Source: Chitinophaga pinensis (GTDB lineage Bacteria > Pseudomonadota > Gammaproteobacteria > Burkholderiales > SG8-41). From it: DNA of 50,788 bases. The translations under genes were made by a program, and so were the position numbers. Every line of letters starts with the position of its first letter. Position 1 is the first letter of the stretch. Of this stretch, positions 9,641-20,555 are shown piece after piece. The stretch covers positions 1 through 50,788 of the forward strand of contig CALQCM020000031.1 in assembly GCA_943329075.2 (NCBI GenBank). The letters are read 5' to 3'. Under the pieces are notes generated by a model. The model was not told where the DNA came from and made no database searches. It worked only from the letters and a program-made list of their open reading frames with translations.

Positions 9641-10708
9641 GTGACTGACAAGCTCAAAATCATCCGTGACCGCATCGACGCATTCGACGATCGCATCCTC
9701 GAACTGCTGAACGAACGCGCGCGTCTGGCGCAGGAAATCGGCGGCGCCAAGCGCGGTGCCGTGAAGTACCGCCCGGAGCGCGAAGCGCAGGTGCTGCGCC
9801 GCCTTGCCGCGGCCAACAAGGGGCCGCTGCCGGCCGCGGCGATTGCGCGCCTGTATACCGAAATCATGTCGGCCTGCCGCGCGCTGGAGGACGGCATCAG
9901 CGTGGCCTATCTGGGGCCGCAGGGCACCTTCAGCGAAGAAGCCGTCCTGCGCCAGTTCGGCGGCCAGGCGGTCCTGCAGCCTTGCGCATCGATCGATGAA
10001 GTGTTTCGCCAGGTCGAGTCCGGTCAAAGCGGTTATGGCGTCGTGCCGGTCGAGAACACCACCGAGGGCAGTATCGGTCGCACCCACGATTTGCTGCTGG
10101 CGACACCGCTGAAAGTATGCGGCGAGGTTTTACTGCCGGTCCACCAGTGCATGATGAGCAAAAGCGGCAAGGCGGCTGCGGTCAAGAAGATCTATTCGCA
10201 CAGCCAGAGCCTTGCGCAGTGTCACGAATGGTTGAATCAGCATTTCCCCTTGGCCAAACGCACGCCGGTGGTGAGCAATGCGGAGGCCGCGCGCATGGCG
10301 GCAAAGGATGCGACCGCGGCGGCGATCGCCAGCAAGGCGGCCGCCGCCGTCTACAAGTTGAAGCTGATCGCCTCAAACATCGAGGACGAACCGCAGAACA
10401 CGACGCGCTTTGTCGTCATCGCGCCGCACGCCGCCGGCCCGTCGGGGCGCGACAAGACTTCCCTGGTGCTGTCGACACGCAATGTGCCGGGAGCGATCCA
10501 CGCGCTGCTGACACCGCTGGCGCGCCACGGCGTCAGCATGACGCGCCTTGAGTCGCGGCCGGCGCGCACCGCGCGCTGGGAGTATGTGTTCTACGTCGAT
10601 ATCGAAGGCCACCAGCAGGATGCGAACGTCGCACAGGCGCTGCAGGAGATCGGCGCGCAGGCGGCGTTCATCAAGCACCTGGGTTCTTACCCGGTCGCGG
10701 CCGCCTGA
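9641..10708 (+). CDS. pheA: Bifunctional chorismate mutase / prephenate dehydratase (P-protein)
   Basis: 355 residues from a GTG at 9641, preceded by GGGGA at suitable spacing. An in-frame ATG at 9623 has no ribosome binding site and would add six residues. Seen: an AroQ chorismate mutase helix bundle (about 1-90, LKIIRDRIDAFDDRILELLN), the dehydratase domain from VAYLGPQGTFSEEA with GVVPVENTTEGSIGRT, and an ACT domain with NVPGAIHALLTPL and TRLESRPART. Known role: chorismate to prephenate to phenylpyruvate for phenylalanine, with feedback through ACT. Followed by hisC2 and tyrA, which complete the phenylalanine and tyrosine branches. Confidence 0.95.
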   Translation: MTDKLKIIRDRIDAFDDRILELLNERARLAQEIGGAKRGAVKYRPEREAQVLRRLAAANKGPLPAAAIARLYTEIMSACRALEDGISVAYLGPQGTFSEEAVLRQFGGQAVLQPCASIDEVFRQVESGQSGYGVVPVENTTEGSIGRTHDLLLATPLKVCGEVLLPVHQCMMSKSGKAAAVKKIYSHSQSLAQCHEWLNQHFPLAKRTPVVSNAEAARMAAKDATAAAIASKAAAAVYKLKLIASNIEDEPQNTTRFVVIAPHAAGPSGRDKTSLVLSTRNVPGAIHALLTPLARHGVSMTRLESRPARTARWEYVFYVDIEGHQQDANVAQALQEIGAQAAFIKHLGSYPVAAA

Positions 10709-10753
10709 CTGCGGCCGCATTCACCCCTACCAGTATCAAGGCAAGCCGAAACC

Positions 10754-11884
10754 ATGTCAGCCGTAAACCCGGTGCAACGATCCTCCGACGCCTGCGACCT
10801 TGCGCCCGGTTATATCCGCGCGATCGCACCTTATCAACCGGGCAAACCGATCAGCGAACTCGCGCGCGAGTTCAATCTCGATCCCGACAGCATTATCAAG
10901 CTGGCATCGAACGAAAATCCGCTCGGCGTCAGTCCGCTGGCGATGCAGGCCATGCAACTGGCGATCGCGGATCTCGCGCGCTACCCGGACGGCAACGGAT
11001 TTGAACTGAAGCAGGCGATCGTCAGAACATTCGGCGTGGCGATGCCGCAGGTCGTGCTCGGCAACGGCTCGAACGACGTGCTGGACATGGCGGCGCGCGC
11101 GTTTCTGGCGCCGGGCGTCGAGGCGATCTATTCGCAGCATGCGTTCGCCGTGTATCCGATCGCCACACAGACCATCGGCGCAAAAGGCGTCGCAGTGCCG
11201 GCCAGGAATTTCGGCCACGATCTCGACGCCATGCTCAAAGCGGTGACGGCGCAAACGCGCGTGATATTCATCGCCAACCCGAACAATCCGACCGGCACGC
11301 TGTTGCGCGGTGAAGAGCTGCTGCGTTTTCTGCGCGCGGTGCCGGCGTCGGTCATTGTCGTGCTCGACGAGGCTTATAACGAATACCTGGAACCGGGCCT
11401 GAAGACCGACAGCATCGGCTGGCTGGCGCAGTTCCCCAATCTGGTCGTGACGCGCACGTTTTCCAAGGCCTATGGCCTGGCGGGCCTGCGTGTCGGTTAT
11501 GCGCTGGGACATGAAGCGGTGATCGACCTCATGAACCGCGTGCGCCAGCCGTTCAACGTCAACAGTATTTCACTGGCGGCTGCGGCTGCCGCGCTGGATG
11601 ATCGCGAGTTCGTGCGTCGCAGCTATGAATTGAACGCGACCGGCATGCGGCAGATCACGCAGGGGCTGGCGAAACTGGGTCTCGATTACATTCCATCGTT
11701 CGGCAATTTCCTCAGTTTCAAGGCCGGTGACGCCGCAAAAGTGTTTCAACAGTTGCTCCGCCGCGGTGTCATCGTGCGGCCGGTCGCGGGTTACGGCATG
11801 CCCGGTTACCTGCGTGTGAGTACCGGCCTCGAGTCGGAGAATCAACGCTTCCTCGACGCGCTGAAGGCATCGCTCGCCGAATGA
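10754..11884 (+). CDS. hisC: Histidinol-phosphate / aromatic aminotransferase
   Basis: 376 residues of the class I/II PLP aminotransferases. Seen: [36 protein letters not shown] and the PLP lysine in [19 protein letters not shown]. The family converts imidazole acetol phosphate to histidinol phosphate, and many members also transaminate phenylpyruvate and hydroxyphenylpyruvate. Placement between pheA and tyrA, not in the his operon, suggests an aromatic aminotransferase role here (inference). This copy is often called hisC2. It overlaps tyrA by ATGA at 11881-11884. Confidence 0.94.
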   Translation: MSAVNPVQRSSDACDLAPGYIRAIAPYQPGKPISELAREFNLDPDSIIKLASNENPLGVSPLAMQAMQLAIADLARYPDGNGFELKQAIVRTFGVAMPQVVLGNGSNDVLDMAARAFLAPGVEAIYSQHAFAVYPIATQTIGAKGVAVPARNFGHDLDAMLKAVTAQTRVIFIANPNNPTGTLLRGEELLRFLRAVPASVIVVLDEAYNEYLEPGLKTDSIGWLAQFPNLVVTRTFSKAYGLAGLRVGYALGHEAVIDLMNRVRQPFNVNSISLAAAAAALDDREFVRRSYELNATGMRQITQGLAKLGLDYIPSFGNFLSFKAGDAAKVFQQLLRRGVIVRPVAGYGMPGYLRVSTGLESENQRFLDALKASLAE

Positions 11885-12834
11885 AGAAGACGGTCGCAGC
11901 GCCAAAAAGCGCATTAAGCAAAGCAGGTGCGCGCAAAACCGGTGCACGCAAAAGCGGCACGCCGAAGAAAGTCATCGGCAAACTGGTGGTCTTCGGCGTC
12001 GGCCTGATCGGCGGTTCGTTTGCGCTGGCGTTGAAACAGAAACGCGCGGTGGGGCATGTCGTCGGCGTCGGCCGCACGCGGGCCAATCTGCTGGCGGCAA
12101 AACGGCTGGGCATCATCGACGAGATCGCCACCGATGCGGCTGCGGCAGTACGCGATGCCGATTTGGTCTTGCTGGCGGTGCCGCTGGCGCAAAATGCGGC
12201 GGTGCTGGCGCTGATCGCGCCGCATCTCGGACCGAAAACGATCGTCAGCGATGCGGGCAGCACCAAACGCGACATCATCAAGCAGGCGCGCCGCCATCTG
12301 GGCGACAAATTCAGCCGCTTCGTGCCGGCACATCCGATTGCCGGCACCGAAAAAAGCGGCGCGCAGGCCGCATTTGCGGAACTCTATCGCGACCACGAAT
12401 TGATCATTACGGCCGAACGCGAGACTGATCCACGTGCGGTGGCGAAAGTGGCGGCAGCGTGGCGCATCGCCGGCATGCGCATTAACCGCATGCGCGCGGC
12501 CGATCATGACCGCATGTTTGCGCTGGTCAGTCATCTGCCGCATATCGTTGCCTACGCGCTGGTCGGACAGATCGCCGGTTACCGCGACGCGCAGACACTG
12601 CTTGCGCATACCGGTGGTGGATTCCGCGACACGACGCGCATCGCCGGCAGTTCGCCGGAGATGTGGCGCGACGTTTGTCTGTCGAACCGCGATGCCTTGT
12701 TGCCGGCGCTCGACGACTACATTGCCGAATTCGAGCGCCTGCGCGGCCTGCTCGTGACAAACGACGCCGCCGGACTCGAAGCACGTTTCGCCTCGGCACG
12801 CGAGATTCGCGCGCGCTGGCTGAAATACAAATAA
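11881..12834 (+). CDS. tyrA: Prephenate dehydrogenase
   Basis: 317 residues. Seen: the NAD(P)-binding [16 protein letters not shown] (about residues 37-52), [16 protein letters not shown], the substrate motif [12 protein letters not shown] and [27 protein letters not shown] C-terminal helices (key residues H, G-F-R-D-T-T). Known role: oxidative decarboxylation of prephenate to 4-hydroxyphenylpyruvate for tyrosine. The first 30 or so residues are a low-complexity Lys/Ala/Ser stretch not usual for the family. The ATGA overlap with hisC supports this start, but a later one could be used. Confidence 0.94.
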   Translation: MKKTVAAPKSALSKAGARKTGARKSGTPKKVIGKLVVFGVGLIGGSFALALKQKRAVGHVVGVGRTRANLLAAKRLGIIDEIATDAAAAVRDADLVLLAVPLAQNAAVLALIAPHLGPKTIVSDAGSTKRDIIKQARRHLGDKFSRFVPAHPIAGTEKSGAQAAFAELYRDHELIITAERETDPRAVAKVAAAWRIAGMRINRMRAADHDRMFALVSHLPHIVAYALVGQIAGYRDAQTLLAHTGGGFRDTTRIAGSSPEMWRDVCLSNRDALLPALDDYIAEFERLRGLLVTNDAAGLEARFASAREIRARWLKYK

Positions 12835-12872
12835 GCCGCCGCGGCACGATGCAAACCAACCGGTAAGCGCCC

Positions 12873-14183
12873 TTGGAATTCCTTGATCTTGCGCCGATAC
12901 GTTCGATGCGCGGCACGGTAAAGTTGCCGGGCTCGAAAAGCATTTCCAACCGCATTCTGCTGCTGGCCGCGCTGGCCGGCGGCGACACGCGCATTCACGA
13001 CGTGCTGGATGCCGACGACACGCGCCGCATGCTCGACGCACTGCGTCTGCTGGGCGTCGAAATTGCAAACGAGGCGGGCGGTGTTTTGCGCGTGCGCGGG
13101 GCGGGCGGGGCGTTTGCGGTCAAGCGCGCCGAATTGTTTCTCGGCAATGCCGGTACTGCCTTTCGTCCGCTGACGGCAGCGCTGGCATTTTGCGACGGCG
13201 ATTATCGTCTGGCGGGCGTGCCCCGTATGCACGAGCGGCCGATCGGCGATCTCGTTGATGCCCTGCGCAGTCTGGGTGCGCGGATCGATTACGACGGCGT
13301 TGAGGGTTATCCGCCACTGCATATCAAGCCCGGCGCGGCAAACGGCGGTGACGTGGTCAGTGTGCGCGGCAACGTTTCGAGCCAGTATCTGACCGCGCTG
13401 TTGTTGGCGTTGCCTCTGCTGGGCCGGCGCATGACCGTCGACATTGTCGGCGAACTGATTTCGAAGCCGTATATTGAAATCACGTTGAATGCGCTGCAGC
13501 GCTTCGGGGTCCATGTCGAGCGCGAAGGCTGGTCGCGATTCATCGTGCCACCAGGCCGTTACCGCTCGCCCGGGCAAATTTTCGTTGAAGGCGATGCTTC
13601 GGCGGCCTCCTATTTTCTGGCGGCAGGCGCGATCAGCGGCCTCAAGGGGGGCGGGCCGGTACGTGTGGATGGCGTCGGTCGTTCGAGTATCCAGGGCGAC
13701 GTGCGCTTTGCCGATGCGCTGCAGGCGATGGGTGCCGCAGTCGACATGGGGGACAACTGGATCAGCGTGGGCGCCGGTGCCGACGCAGTGCGCAGCGGCA
13801 AGCTCAAGGCGATCGATGCGGATTTCAATCACATTCCCGATGCGGCCATGACCATTGCAGTGGCGGCGCTGTTTGCCGACGGGCCGTGCACCTTGCGCAA
13901 CATCGGCAGCTGGCGCGTCAAGGAAACTGACCGCATTGCGGCGATGGCTGCGGAATTGCGCAAGCTCGGTGCGCAGGTTGAAACCACCGCCGACAGTTTG
14001 CGCGTGACGCCGCCGGCGCAGCTGAAGCCGGCAACCATAGACACCTACGACGACCACCGCATGGCGATGTGTTTTTCGCTGGCGGCGCTGGGCGGGGTCG
14101 CCGTGCGGATCAACGATCCCGGTTGCGTGGCCAAGACGTTTCCGCAATATTTCGACGTTTTCCGCGGCATTGCGCAGCAATGA
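12873..14183 (+). CDS. aroA: 3-phosphoshikimate 1-carboxyvinyltransferase (EPSP synthase)
   Basis: 436 residues from a TTG start at 12873. The next in-frame ATG (12906) would remove the first eleven residues, [11 protein letters not shown], which are conserved in the family, so TTG is chosen. Seen: [42 protein letters not shown] and [14 protein letters not shown]. Known role: adds enolpyruvate from PEP to shikimate-3-phosphate, and is the glyphosate target. The GNAG and P-loop regions look like the class I enzyme. It overlaps cmk by ATGA at 14180. Confidence 0.96.
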   Translation: MEFLDLAPIRSMRGTVKLPGSKSISNRILLLAALAGGDTRIHDVLDADDTRRMLDALRLLGVEIANEAGGVLRVRGAGGAFAVKRAELFLGNAGTAFRPLTAALAFCDGDYRLAGVPRMHERPIGDLVDALRSLGARIDYDGVEGYPPLHIKPGAANGGDVVSVRGNVSSQYLTALLLALPLLGRRMTVDIVGELISKPYIEITLNALQRFGVHVEREGWSRFIVPPGRYRSPGQIFVEGDASAASYFLAAGAISGLKGGGPVRVDGVGRSSIQGDVRFADALQAMGAAVDMGDNWISVGAGADAVRSGKLKAIDADFNHIPDAAMTIAVAALFADGPCTLRNIGSWRVKETDRIAAMAAELRKLGAQVETTADSLRVTPPAQLKPATIDTYDDHRMAMCFSLAALGGVAVRINDPGCVAKTFPQYFDVFRGIAQQ

Positions 14184-14857
14184 CCGCCCCGATTTCATTG
14201 CCGCCCGTGATCGCGATCGACGGCCCCTCGGCGTCCGGCAAGGGCACGGTCGCGCAGCGCGTTGCTCAGGCACTCGGTTTTTATTACCTCGACAGCGGCG
14301 CGCTCTACCGGCTGGTCGCCGTGGCGGCCAGGCAGGCCGGTGTGGCGTGGAGTGATGAGGCCGCTCTGGCGCCCATTGCCGCCGCCTTGGATGTGCGTTT
14401 TGAGGGCGATGAAATATATTTAAATCAATCGGTTGTGACGGATATTGTACGTAGCGAGGAAGCCAGCCTGGGGGCCTCCACGGTTGCCGTTTGGCCGGCG
14501 GTGCGGGCGGGCCTGCTGGCGCGGCAAAAAGCCTTCCGGATCACCCCTGGTCTGGTCGCCGACGGGCGCGACATGGCCTCGGTTGTATTTCCCGATGCAA
14601 AGCTCAAGATTTTCCTCACGGCGGCTGCGGATACGCGGGCCGAACGGCGCTATAAACAGTTGATAGCTAAAGGAATGGATGCTAATATGACCGCCCTTTT
14701 GCAGGATATTCGGGCACGCGACGAGCGGGATAGTCAGCGTTCAGCAGCCCCTCTGCAGAAGACTGACGATGCCATTCTTCTCGATACGACCCATCTATCG
14801 ATTGATGCGGCGGTTGAAGCGGTTCTGGGTCGTTACAAAGCAGTGACGCAGGTGTAA
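14180..14857 (+). CDS. cmk: Cytidylate kinase
   Basis: 225 residues from the ATG at 14180, which overlaps the aroA stop as ATGA. Seen: the nucleotide-binding loop [25 protein letters not shown], a [15 protein letters not shown] segment and RAERRYKQL. Known role: phosphorylates CMP and dCMP with ATP in pyrimidine nucleotide recycling. The aroA-cmk-rpsA-ihfB order is conserved across many proteobacteria. Confidence 0.96.
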   Translation: MTAPISLPPVIAIDGPSASGKGTVAQRVAQALGFYYLDSGALYRLVAVAARQAGVAWSDEAALAPIAAALDVRFEGDEIYLNQSVVTDIVRSEEASLGASTVAVWPAVRAGLLARQKAFRITPGLVADGRDMASVVFPDAKLKIFLTAAADTRAERRYKQLIAKGMDANMTALLQDIRARDERDSQRSAAPLQKTDDAILLDTTHLSIDAAVEAVLGRYKAVTQV

Positions 14858-14903
14858 TTCGGGTGCCATCACGCTGCCAGGCGTATGGCGTTTATTAATT
14901 TGC

Positions 14904-14927
14904 CCCCGTTGATTTGACGGGTTTTTC
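14904..14927 (+). terminator. Possible attenuator hairpin in the rpsA leader
   Basis: CCCGT (14905-14909) pairs with ACGGG (14917-14921) around a 7-base loop and is followed by five T. It lies in the 88-base gap between cmk and rpsA. The short stem makes it a weak terminator at best. It might act in S1 control, since S1 autoregulation through its own leader is known in E. coli, but that is inference. Confidence 0.3.
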
Positions 14928-14945
14928 GGAACTTCCATTAACACC

Positions 14946-16655
14946 ATGACAACCACTGAAGCCGTCGCCGGCGAATCGTTTGCCGCCCTGTTTGAAGAGA
15001 GCCTGTTGCGCAAGGAAATGCGCATTGGCGAAGTGATCACCGCTGAAGTGATCCGCATTGACTCGAACCATATCGTCGTCAATGCCGGTTTGAAATCAGA
15101 AAGTTACATCCTCGTTGAAGAATTTCAGAATGACCGCGGCGAAATCGAAGTCAAGCCGGGTGATTTTGTGCAGGTTGCGATCGATGCCCTCGAAGACGGT
15201 TTCGGCGAAACGCGCCTCTCGCGCGACAAGGCCAAACGTCTCGCCGCCTGGCTGGATCTTGAGCAAGCGCTCGAAAAAGCCACGCAGGTCTCCGGGCTCG
15301 TCACTGGCAAGGTCAAGGGCGGTCTTACCGTCATGGTCAACGGCATCCGTGCCTTTTTGCCGGGTTCGCTGGTAGACATCCGTCCGGTCAAGGACACCAC
15401 GCCGTACGAAGGCAAGGTTCTCGAATTCAAAGTCATCAAACTCGACCGCAAGCGCAACAACGTGGTCGTCTCGCGCCGCGCGGTGCTTGAAGCGTCGCAG
15501 GGTGCGGACCGCCAGGCGTTGCTGGCCAGTCTGTCCGAAGGCGCAGTGGTCAAGGGCATCGTCAAGAACATCACCGACTACGGCGCGTTCGTCGACCTCG
15601 GTGGCATCGACGGCTTGCTGCACATCACCGATCTCGCATGGCGCCGCGTCAAACATCCGTCGGAAGTGCTGGCGGTGGGCGACGAAGTCGAAGCGAAGAT
15701 TCTCAAGTTTGACCAGGAAAAAAACCGCGTCTCGCTCGGCTTGAAACAGCTCGGCGAAGATCCGTGGGTGGGCCTCTCGCGCCGTTATCCGCAGGGCACG
15801 CGCCTGTTCGGCAAAGTCAGCAACCTTACCGACTACGGTTCGTTTGTTGAAATCGAGCAGGGTATCGAAGGCCTGGTCCACGTTTCTGAAATGGACTGGA
15901 CCAACAAGAACGTGCATCCGTCGCGCGTCGTGCAACTCGGCGACGAAGTCGAAGTCATGGTGCTTGAGATTGACGAAGAGCGTCGCCGCATCTCACTCGG
16001 CATGAAACAGTGCAAACCGAACCCGTGGGACGAATTTTCGGCCAATCACCGCAAGGGCGAAAAAGTCAGCGGCCAGATCAAGTCGATCACCGACTTCGGC
16101 GTCTTCATCGGCCTGCCGGGCAACATCGACGGCCTCGTCCATCTGTCGGATCTCTCGTGGAGCGTTGCCGGCGAAGAAGCCGTGCGCAAATACAAGAAGG
16201 GTGACGAAGTCGAGGCGATTGTTCTGGGCATCGATGTCGAACGCGAGCGCATTTCTCTGGGCATCAAGCAACTCGATGGCGACCCCTTCACCAGCTTCAT
16301 GTCGGTGCACGACAAGAACAGCATCGTCAAGGGCACGGTCAAGTCGATGGATGCCAAGGGTGCGATTATCGGCCTTGAGGGCGACGTTGAAGGTTATCTG
16401 CGGGCCTCGGAAGTGGCGCGTGATCGCGTGGAAGACATCCGCACCCACCTTAAAGAAGGTGATGCGGTAACGGCGATGATCATCAACATCGACCGCAAGA
16501 ACCGCACGATCAACCTGTCGATCAAGGCCCGCGACATGGCTGATGAATCGGCGGCAATGCAGAAAATGGCAGCGGACAAGCCGGCCAACGCAGGCACCAC
16601 GAGTCTGGGTGCACTGCTCAAGGCCAAGATGGATACCGCTAACTCGGGTCAATAA
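14946..16655 (+). CDS. rpsA: 30S ribosomal protein S1
   Basis: 569 residues, close to the usual 555-570. Seen: six S1/OB-fold repeats, each with a signature such as [44 protein letters not shown] and [17 protein letters not shown]. The N-terminal [11 protein letters not shown] is typical of long-type S1. Known role: binds mRNA and helps start translation on the 30S subunit. The gene ends 11 bases before the ihfB ATG, the classic S1-IHF arrangement. Confidence 0.98.
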   Translation: MTTTEAVAGESFAALFEESLLRKEMRIGEVITAEVIRIDSNHIVVNAGLKSESYILVEEFQNDRGEIEVKPGDFVQVAIDALEDGFGETRLSRDKAKRLAAWLDLEQALEKATQVSGLVTGKVKGGLTVMVNGIRAFLPGSLVDIRPVKDTTPYEGKVLEFKVIKLDRKRNNVVVSRRAVLEASQGADRQALLASLSEGAVVKGIVKNITDYGAFVDLGGIDGLLHITDLAWRRVKHPSEVLAVGDEVEAKILKFDQEKNRVSLGLKQLGEDPWVGLSRRYPQGTRLFGKVSNLTDYGSFVEIEQGIEGLVHVSEMDWTNKNVHPSRVVQLGDEVEVMVLEIDEERRRISLGMKQCKPNPWDEFSANHRKGEKVSGQIKSITDFGVFIGLPGNIDGLVHLSDLSWSVAGEEAVRKYKKGDEVEAIVLGIDVERERISLGIKQLDGDPFTSFMSVHDKNSIVKGTVKSMDAKGAIIGLEGDVEGYLRASEVARDRVEDIRTHLKEGDAVTAMIINIDRKNRTINLSIKARDMADESAAMQKMAADKPANAGTTSLGALLKAKMDTANSGQ

Positions 16656-16666
16656 CAGGGGTGAAC

Positions 16667-16963
16667 ATGACCAAGTCCGAACTCATCGCAAAGCTGGCCG
16701 CGCGCTACCCGCAGCTGGTGGCGAAGGATGCCGAACTTGCGGTCAAGATGGTGCTCGATGCCATGGGGAAGAGTCTGTCGCAGGGCCAGCGGATTGAAAT
16801 CCGCGGCTTCGGCAGCTTCGGACTGAATTACCGTCCACCCCGCACCGGGCGCAATCCGAAATCCGGCGCCAAGGTGCAGGTGCCGGCGAAGTATGTTCCC
16901 CATTTCAAGGCCGGCAAAGAACTGCGCGAACGCGTCGATTACAAAATCGAAACCAAGAAATAA
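16667..16963 (+). CDS. ihfB: Integration host factor subunit beta
   Basis: 98 residues from the ATG at 16667, preceded by AGGGG. A GTG two codons upstream is less likely. Seen: [11 protein letters not shown] start, [13 protein letters not shown], and the DNA-minor-groove arm [15 protein letters not shown] with its conserved Pro. Known role: with IhfA it bends DNA by about 160 degrees in recombination, replication and transcription. A terminator follows at 16985. Confidence 0.97.
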   Translation: MTKSELIAKLAARYPQLVAKDAELAVKMVLDAMGKSLSQGQRIEIRGFGSFGLNYRPPRTGRNPKSGAKVQVPAKYVPHFKAGKELRERVDYKIETKK

Positions 16964-16984
16964 GCGCGGTGCAATCGGTATGGT

Positions 16985-17018
16985 GCGGCATAGTCGAAAG
17001 ATCATGCCGCTTTTTTTT
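16985..17018 (+). terminator. Strong intrinsic terminator after ihfB
   Basis: GCGGCAT (16985-16991) pairs with ATGCCGC (17004-17010). The stem continues past one mismatch to a GAAA tetraloop and is followed by eight T. It separates the rpsA-ihfB unit from lapAB. Confidence 0.88.
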
Positions 17019-17053
17019 GTCCGTGCGGGGCTTGCCCGCCGGGAGGCGTGAGT

Positions 17054-17335
17054 ATGCGAATTCTGTCTTTGTTGGCGAAGCTCGCGGTGTTTTTGCTGCT
17101 CCTGGGTTTTGCCGTCAAGAATACGGATGCAGTGACCGTCCGTTATTTTCTCGGCATGGAGTGGCAGGCGCCGCTCGCCTTCGTGCTGCTCGTGATGTTC
17201 GGGCTGGGCATTTTTGCCGGAGTCCTGACCAACCTCGTGGTGATGGCAAGGCAGCGCCGCGAGCTCCTTGCACTCAAACGCGAACTGCACGCGCAACGGC
17301 ATCTTCACGCACCCGTGCCGGTTGACGCGGCTTAA
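17054..17335 (+). CDS. lapA: Lipopolysaccharide assembly protein A (DUF1049)
   Basis: 93 residues from the ATG at 17054, which has GGGAGG seven bases upstream. A GTG at 17048 is less well placed. Seen: two hydrophobic membrane segments (about residues 3-20 and 38-62) joined by a short loop with NTDAVTVRYF, then a basic C-terminal tail rich in Arg, Leu and His. Known role: inner-membrane partner of LapB in control of LPS synthesis in E. coli. Direct adjacency to lapB supports the call. Confidence 0.9.
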   Translation: MRILSLLAKLAVFLLLLGFAVKNTDAVTVRYFLGMEWQAPLAFVLLVMFGLGIFAGVLTNLVVMARQRRELLALKRELHAQRHLHAPVPVDAA

Positions 17336-17358
17336 CCTGACAGGCACAGCGGCGAAAC

Positions 17359-18534
17359 ATGGAAATTGAATACTGGTGGTTGCTCGCATTGCCGCTGTTT
17401 TTCGCGCTGGGCTGGCTTGCCGCGCGCATCGACATCAAGCATCTGCTGACCGAATCGCGCGCACTGCCGCGTTCGTACTTCAAGGGCCTGAACTTCCTGT
17501 TGAACGAACAGCCCGACAAGGCGATCGAGGCCTTCATTGAAGTGGTCAAGGTCGAGCCGCAGACGATTGAACTGCATTTCGCGCTGGGCTCGCTGTTCCG
17601 CCGCCGCGGCGAGGTCGAGCGCGCCATCCGCATGCACCAGAACCTGGTCGAACGCGATGATCTGCCGCAACCGCAAAAGCTCGACGCACTCTACGAGCTG
17701 GCGCAGGATTATCTGAAGGCCGGCCTGCTCGATCGCGCCGAGGAACTGTTCGCCAAATTGAAGGGCACCTCGCACGCCGAGGCTGCATTGCGTTACCTGC
17801 TCGAAATCTACGAACAGGAGAAGGACTGGACGAAGGCGATCGATACCGCGCAGCAGCTCGAAGGCGTGACGGGCCAGTCACACCAGAAGCAGATCGCCAA
17901 TTTCTTCTGTGAGCTGGCCTCGCGCGAAATCATGGAGTCGCGTCCCGAGGGCGCGCGTCCGCATCTCGCACAGGCGCTCTCGCACCATCGACTGTGCGTG
18001 CGCGCCAATGTGTTGCTCGGTGATCTGGAGATTGCGCAGCAGCACCCCGAGGCGGCGATTGAGGCATGGAAACGCATTGAATCGCAGAACCCGGCCTATC
18101 TGTCGCTGGTCGGAGAACGCCTGCTCAAAGCCTACCGGCAGATGGACAAGGCGGGCGAGGGGCTCAATCTGCTGCGCGGACTGCTGGCGCGCTACCCGTC
18201 GATCGACGTGCTTAATGTGGTGTTCTCCTGTGTGCTCGAAAGCGAAGGTGCGGAGCCGGCCTACCAGCTGGTACGCGACGAAATGCGCCGCAGCCCGTCA
18301 TTGCTCGGCCTCGATAAATTACTGGAGGCGCAGTTGCTCGAAGCGCCGGTGCAGCGCCGCGCCGATCTCGAACTGGTGAAGACCCTGGTGCACCAGCACA
18401 CGCGAACGCTCGCCATGTTCAAGTGCGACAACTGCGGCTTCCGCGCGCACCAGTTCTATTGGCATTGTCCTGCCTGCGGCGAGTGGGAAACCTATTCGCC
18501 GCGGCGCACCGAAGAAAAGGGTTTGCCCGCATGA
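17359..18534 (+). CDS. lapB: Lipopolysaccharide assembly protein B (TPR protein with rubredoxin-like zinc module)
   Basis: 391 residues. Seen: a single N-terminal membrane anchor ([17 protein letters not shown]), a run of tetratricopeptide repeats starting at [20 protein letters not shown], and a C-terminal metal module with CDNCGF and CPACGEW. Known role in E. coli (YciM): adapter that delivers LpxC to FtsH and so limits lipid A synthesis. The start ATG has a weak ribosome binding site. The last codons overlap pyrF as ATGA at 18531-18534. Confidence 0.95.
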   Translation: MEIEYWWLLALPLFFALGWLAARIDIKHLLTESRALPRSYFKGLNFLLNEQPDKAIEAFIEVVKVEPQTIELHFALGSLFRRRGEVERAIRMHQNLVERDDLPQPQKLDALYELAQDYLKAGLLDRAEELFAKLKGTSHAEAALRYLLEIYEQEKDWTKAIDTAQQLEGVTGQSHQKQIANFFCELASREIMESRPEGARPHLAQALSHHRLCVRANVLLGDLEIAQQHPEAAIEAWKRIESQNPAYLSLVGERLLKAYRQMDKAGEGLNLLRGLLARYPSIDVLNVVFSCVLESEGAEPAYQLVRDEMRRSPSLLGLDKLLEAQLLEAPVQRRADLELVKTLVHQHTRTLAMFKCDNCGFRAHQFYWHCPACGEWETYSPRRTEEKGLPA

Positions 18535-19238
18535 CCTCGTCCCGCGTCATCGTCGCGCTCGATTATCCCGCCGCCGATGCCGCGCTGGCGTTTGCGCGCA
18601 GTGTCAGCCCCGCCGATTGCCGCCTGAAAATCGGCAAGGAACTGTTTACCGCCGCCGGCCCCGCGCTGGTTGAAACATTGGTGAAACAGGGATTTGATAT
18701 CTTCCTTGATTTGAAATTTCATGACATTCCCAACACGGTTGCCGGTGCGTGCAAGGCCGCGGCCGGACTCGGCGTCTGGATGCTCAACGTACACGCATCC
18801 GGCGGTCGCGCCATGATGGCAGCGGCGCGCGCTGCCGTCGGTGACGGCAGCGACCGGCCGCAGCTGATCGCCGTCACGCTGCTGACCAGCATGGGCGCGC
18901 AGGAAATCGAAGAGGTCGGTCTCACGGGGGATGCACCCGCCGCCGTGCGGCGGCTGGCGAAACTTGCACAGGCGAGCGGACTCGACGGCGTGGTGTGTTC
19001 GGCGCAGGAGGCTGCCATGTTGCGCGCCGAGTGCGGGCCGCATTTTTGCCTGGTGACGCCGGGCATACGTCCGGCGACAGCGTCAAAAGACGATCAGCAG
19101 CGCGTGATGACGCCGGCGGCTGCGGTTGCGGCCGGTGCGGATTATCTGGTGATCGGTCGCCCTGTGACGCAATCCAAAGACCCGGTCGCCACACTGGCCG
19201 CGATCAACCGTGACATCAGCGCTGGAAAGACAGTATGA
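18531..19238 (+). CDS. pyrF: Orotidine 5'-phosphate decarboxylase
   Basis: 235 residues from the ATG at 18531 overlapping the lapB stop; longer readings into lapB are rejected. Seen: [27 protein letters not shown], and the catalytic motif [13 protein letters not shown] (Asp-Lys-Asp), then LVTPGIRP and [14 protein letters not shown] near the C-terminus. Known role: last step of UMP synthesis. It overlaps ugd as ATGA at 19235-19238, placing pyrimidine and sugar-nucleotide genes in one coupled run. Confidence 0.97.
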   Translation: MTSSRVIVALDYPAADAALAFARSVSPADCRLKIGKELFTAAGPALVETLVKQGFDIFLDLKFHDIPNTVAGACKAAAGLGVWMLNVHASGGRAMMAAARAAVGDGSDRPQLIAVTLLTSMGAQEIEEVGLTGDAPAAVRRLAKLAQASGLDGVVCSAQEAAMLRAECGPHFCLVTPGIRPATASKDDQQRVMTPAAAVAAGADYLVIGRPVTQSKDPVATLAAINRDISAGKTV

Positions 19239-20554
19239 GAATCTCGATCATCGGCACCGGCTACGTCGGCCTCGTTTCAGGCGCCTGTTTGGCGGAACTC
19301 GGCAATGAAGTCATGTGCCTGGATGTCGATAAAGCCAAGATCGACATGCTGAAGCGCGGCGAAATTCCGATTTATGAGCCCGGCCTCGATGCGCTGGTCA
19401 AACGCAACGCGGCAGCGGGGCGCCTGCATTTCACCACCGACTTTGCCGAGAGCGCAAAACACGGCGAAGTGCAGTTCATCGCCGTCGGCACGCCACCCGA
19501 TGAAGATGGCTCGGCCGATCTGCAATACGTGCTGGCCGCCGCGCGCAATATCGGCAGACACATGGACGGTTACCGCGTCGTCGTCGATAAATCAACCGTG
19601 CCCGTGGGCACCGCCGAAAAGGTGCGTGCCGCGATTGCCGAAGAACTGGCCACGCGCGGCGTGTCGTTCGAATTCAGCGTGGTCTCCAACCCGGAGTTTT
19701 TGAAAGAGGGTGCGGCGGTCGACGATTTCATGCGGCCCGACCGCATCGTCATCGGCGCCACCGACGAACGCGCCAAGCAGATCATGCGTGCGATCTATGC
19801 GCCGATCCAGCGCAACCACGAACGCATGATAGTCATGGACATTCCGTCGGCTGAGCTGACCAAATACGCCGCCAACGCGATGCTGGCGACGCGCATTTCG
19901 TTCATGAACGAACTCGCCAATCTTGCCGAGAAACTTGGTGCCGACATTGAGCACGTGCGCCAGGGCATCGGCAGCGACGCACGCATCGGTTACCACTTCC
20001 TGTACGCCGGTTGCGGTTACGGCGGCGCCTGTTTTCCGAAGGACGTCAGCGCGCTGCAGCAGACCGCCAACGATGCCGGCATGCAGCTCAAAATCATCGA
20101 TGCCGTCGAACGCGTCAATCAGGCGCAAAAGTCGCGGTTGCTGGAAAAAGTTGTCAGCCGTTACGGCGAAAAACTGCAGGGCAAACGTTTCGCTGTGTGG
20201 GGGCTGGCGTTTAAGCCGAACACTGACGATATGCGCGAGGCAACCAGTCAGGTCGTCGTGTCGGGCCTGATCCGGCGCGGGGCGACTGTGGTGGCCTACG
20301 ACCCGGTGGCGACCGAACAGGCGAAGAAGGCATTTGCGGGGATGCAGGGCATTGAATACGCTTCCTCGCCGCTGGCCGCGCTCGACGGGGCTGATTGCCT
20401 GCTGATCGTGACCGAATGGAAAGAGTTTCGCAGTCCCGACTTCGCTGAAATCAAGAAGCGTCTCAAGTCGCCGGTCATCATCGACGGCCGGAATTTATAC
20501 GAACCTGAATATGTGCGGTGCCTCGGCATCGAGTACTCCGGCATAGGGCGCTAG
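19235..20554 (+). CDS. ugd: UDP-glucose 6-dehydrogenase
   Basis: 439 residues. Seen: the NAD-binding N-terminus [20 protein letters not shown] (quoted as landmark), [23 protein letters not shown], the active-site cysteine in [12 protein letters not shown], and a C-terminal UDP-binding domain with [14 protein letters not shown]. Known role: two-step oxidation of UDP-glucose to UDP-glucuronate for capsule, exopolysaccharide or LPS modification. The heptose genes follow directly, so this is a surface-polysaccharide precursor cluster. Confidence 0.97.
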   Translation: MRISIIGTGYVGLVSGACLAELGNEVMCLDVDKAKIDMLKRGEIPIYEPGLDALVKRNAAAGRLHFTTDFAESAKHGEVQFIAVGTPPDEDGSADLQYVLAAARNIGRHMDGYRVVVDKSTVPVGTAEKVRAAIAEELATRGVSFEFSVVSNPEFLKEGAAVDDFMRPDRIVIGATDERAKQIMRAIYAPIQRNHERMIVMDIPSAELTKYAANAMLATRISFMNELANLAEKLGADIEHVRQGIGSDARIGYHFLYAGCGYGGACFPKDVSALQQTANDAGMQLKIIDAVERVNQAQKSRLLEKVVSRYGEKLQGKRFAVWGLAFKPNTDDMREATSQVVVSGLIRRGATVVAYDPVATEQAKKAFAGMQGIEYASSPLAALDGADCLLIVTEWKEFRSPDFAEIKKRLKSPVIIDGRNLYEPEYVRCLGIEYSGIGR

Positions 20555-20555
20555 C

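Noticed and set aside
12717..14273. 518-codon open frame antisense to aroA
   Set aside because: Mirror-frame of a conserved gene with low-complexity Arg/His/Gln composition.
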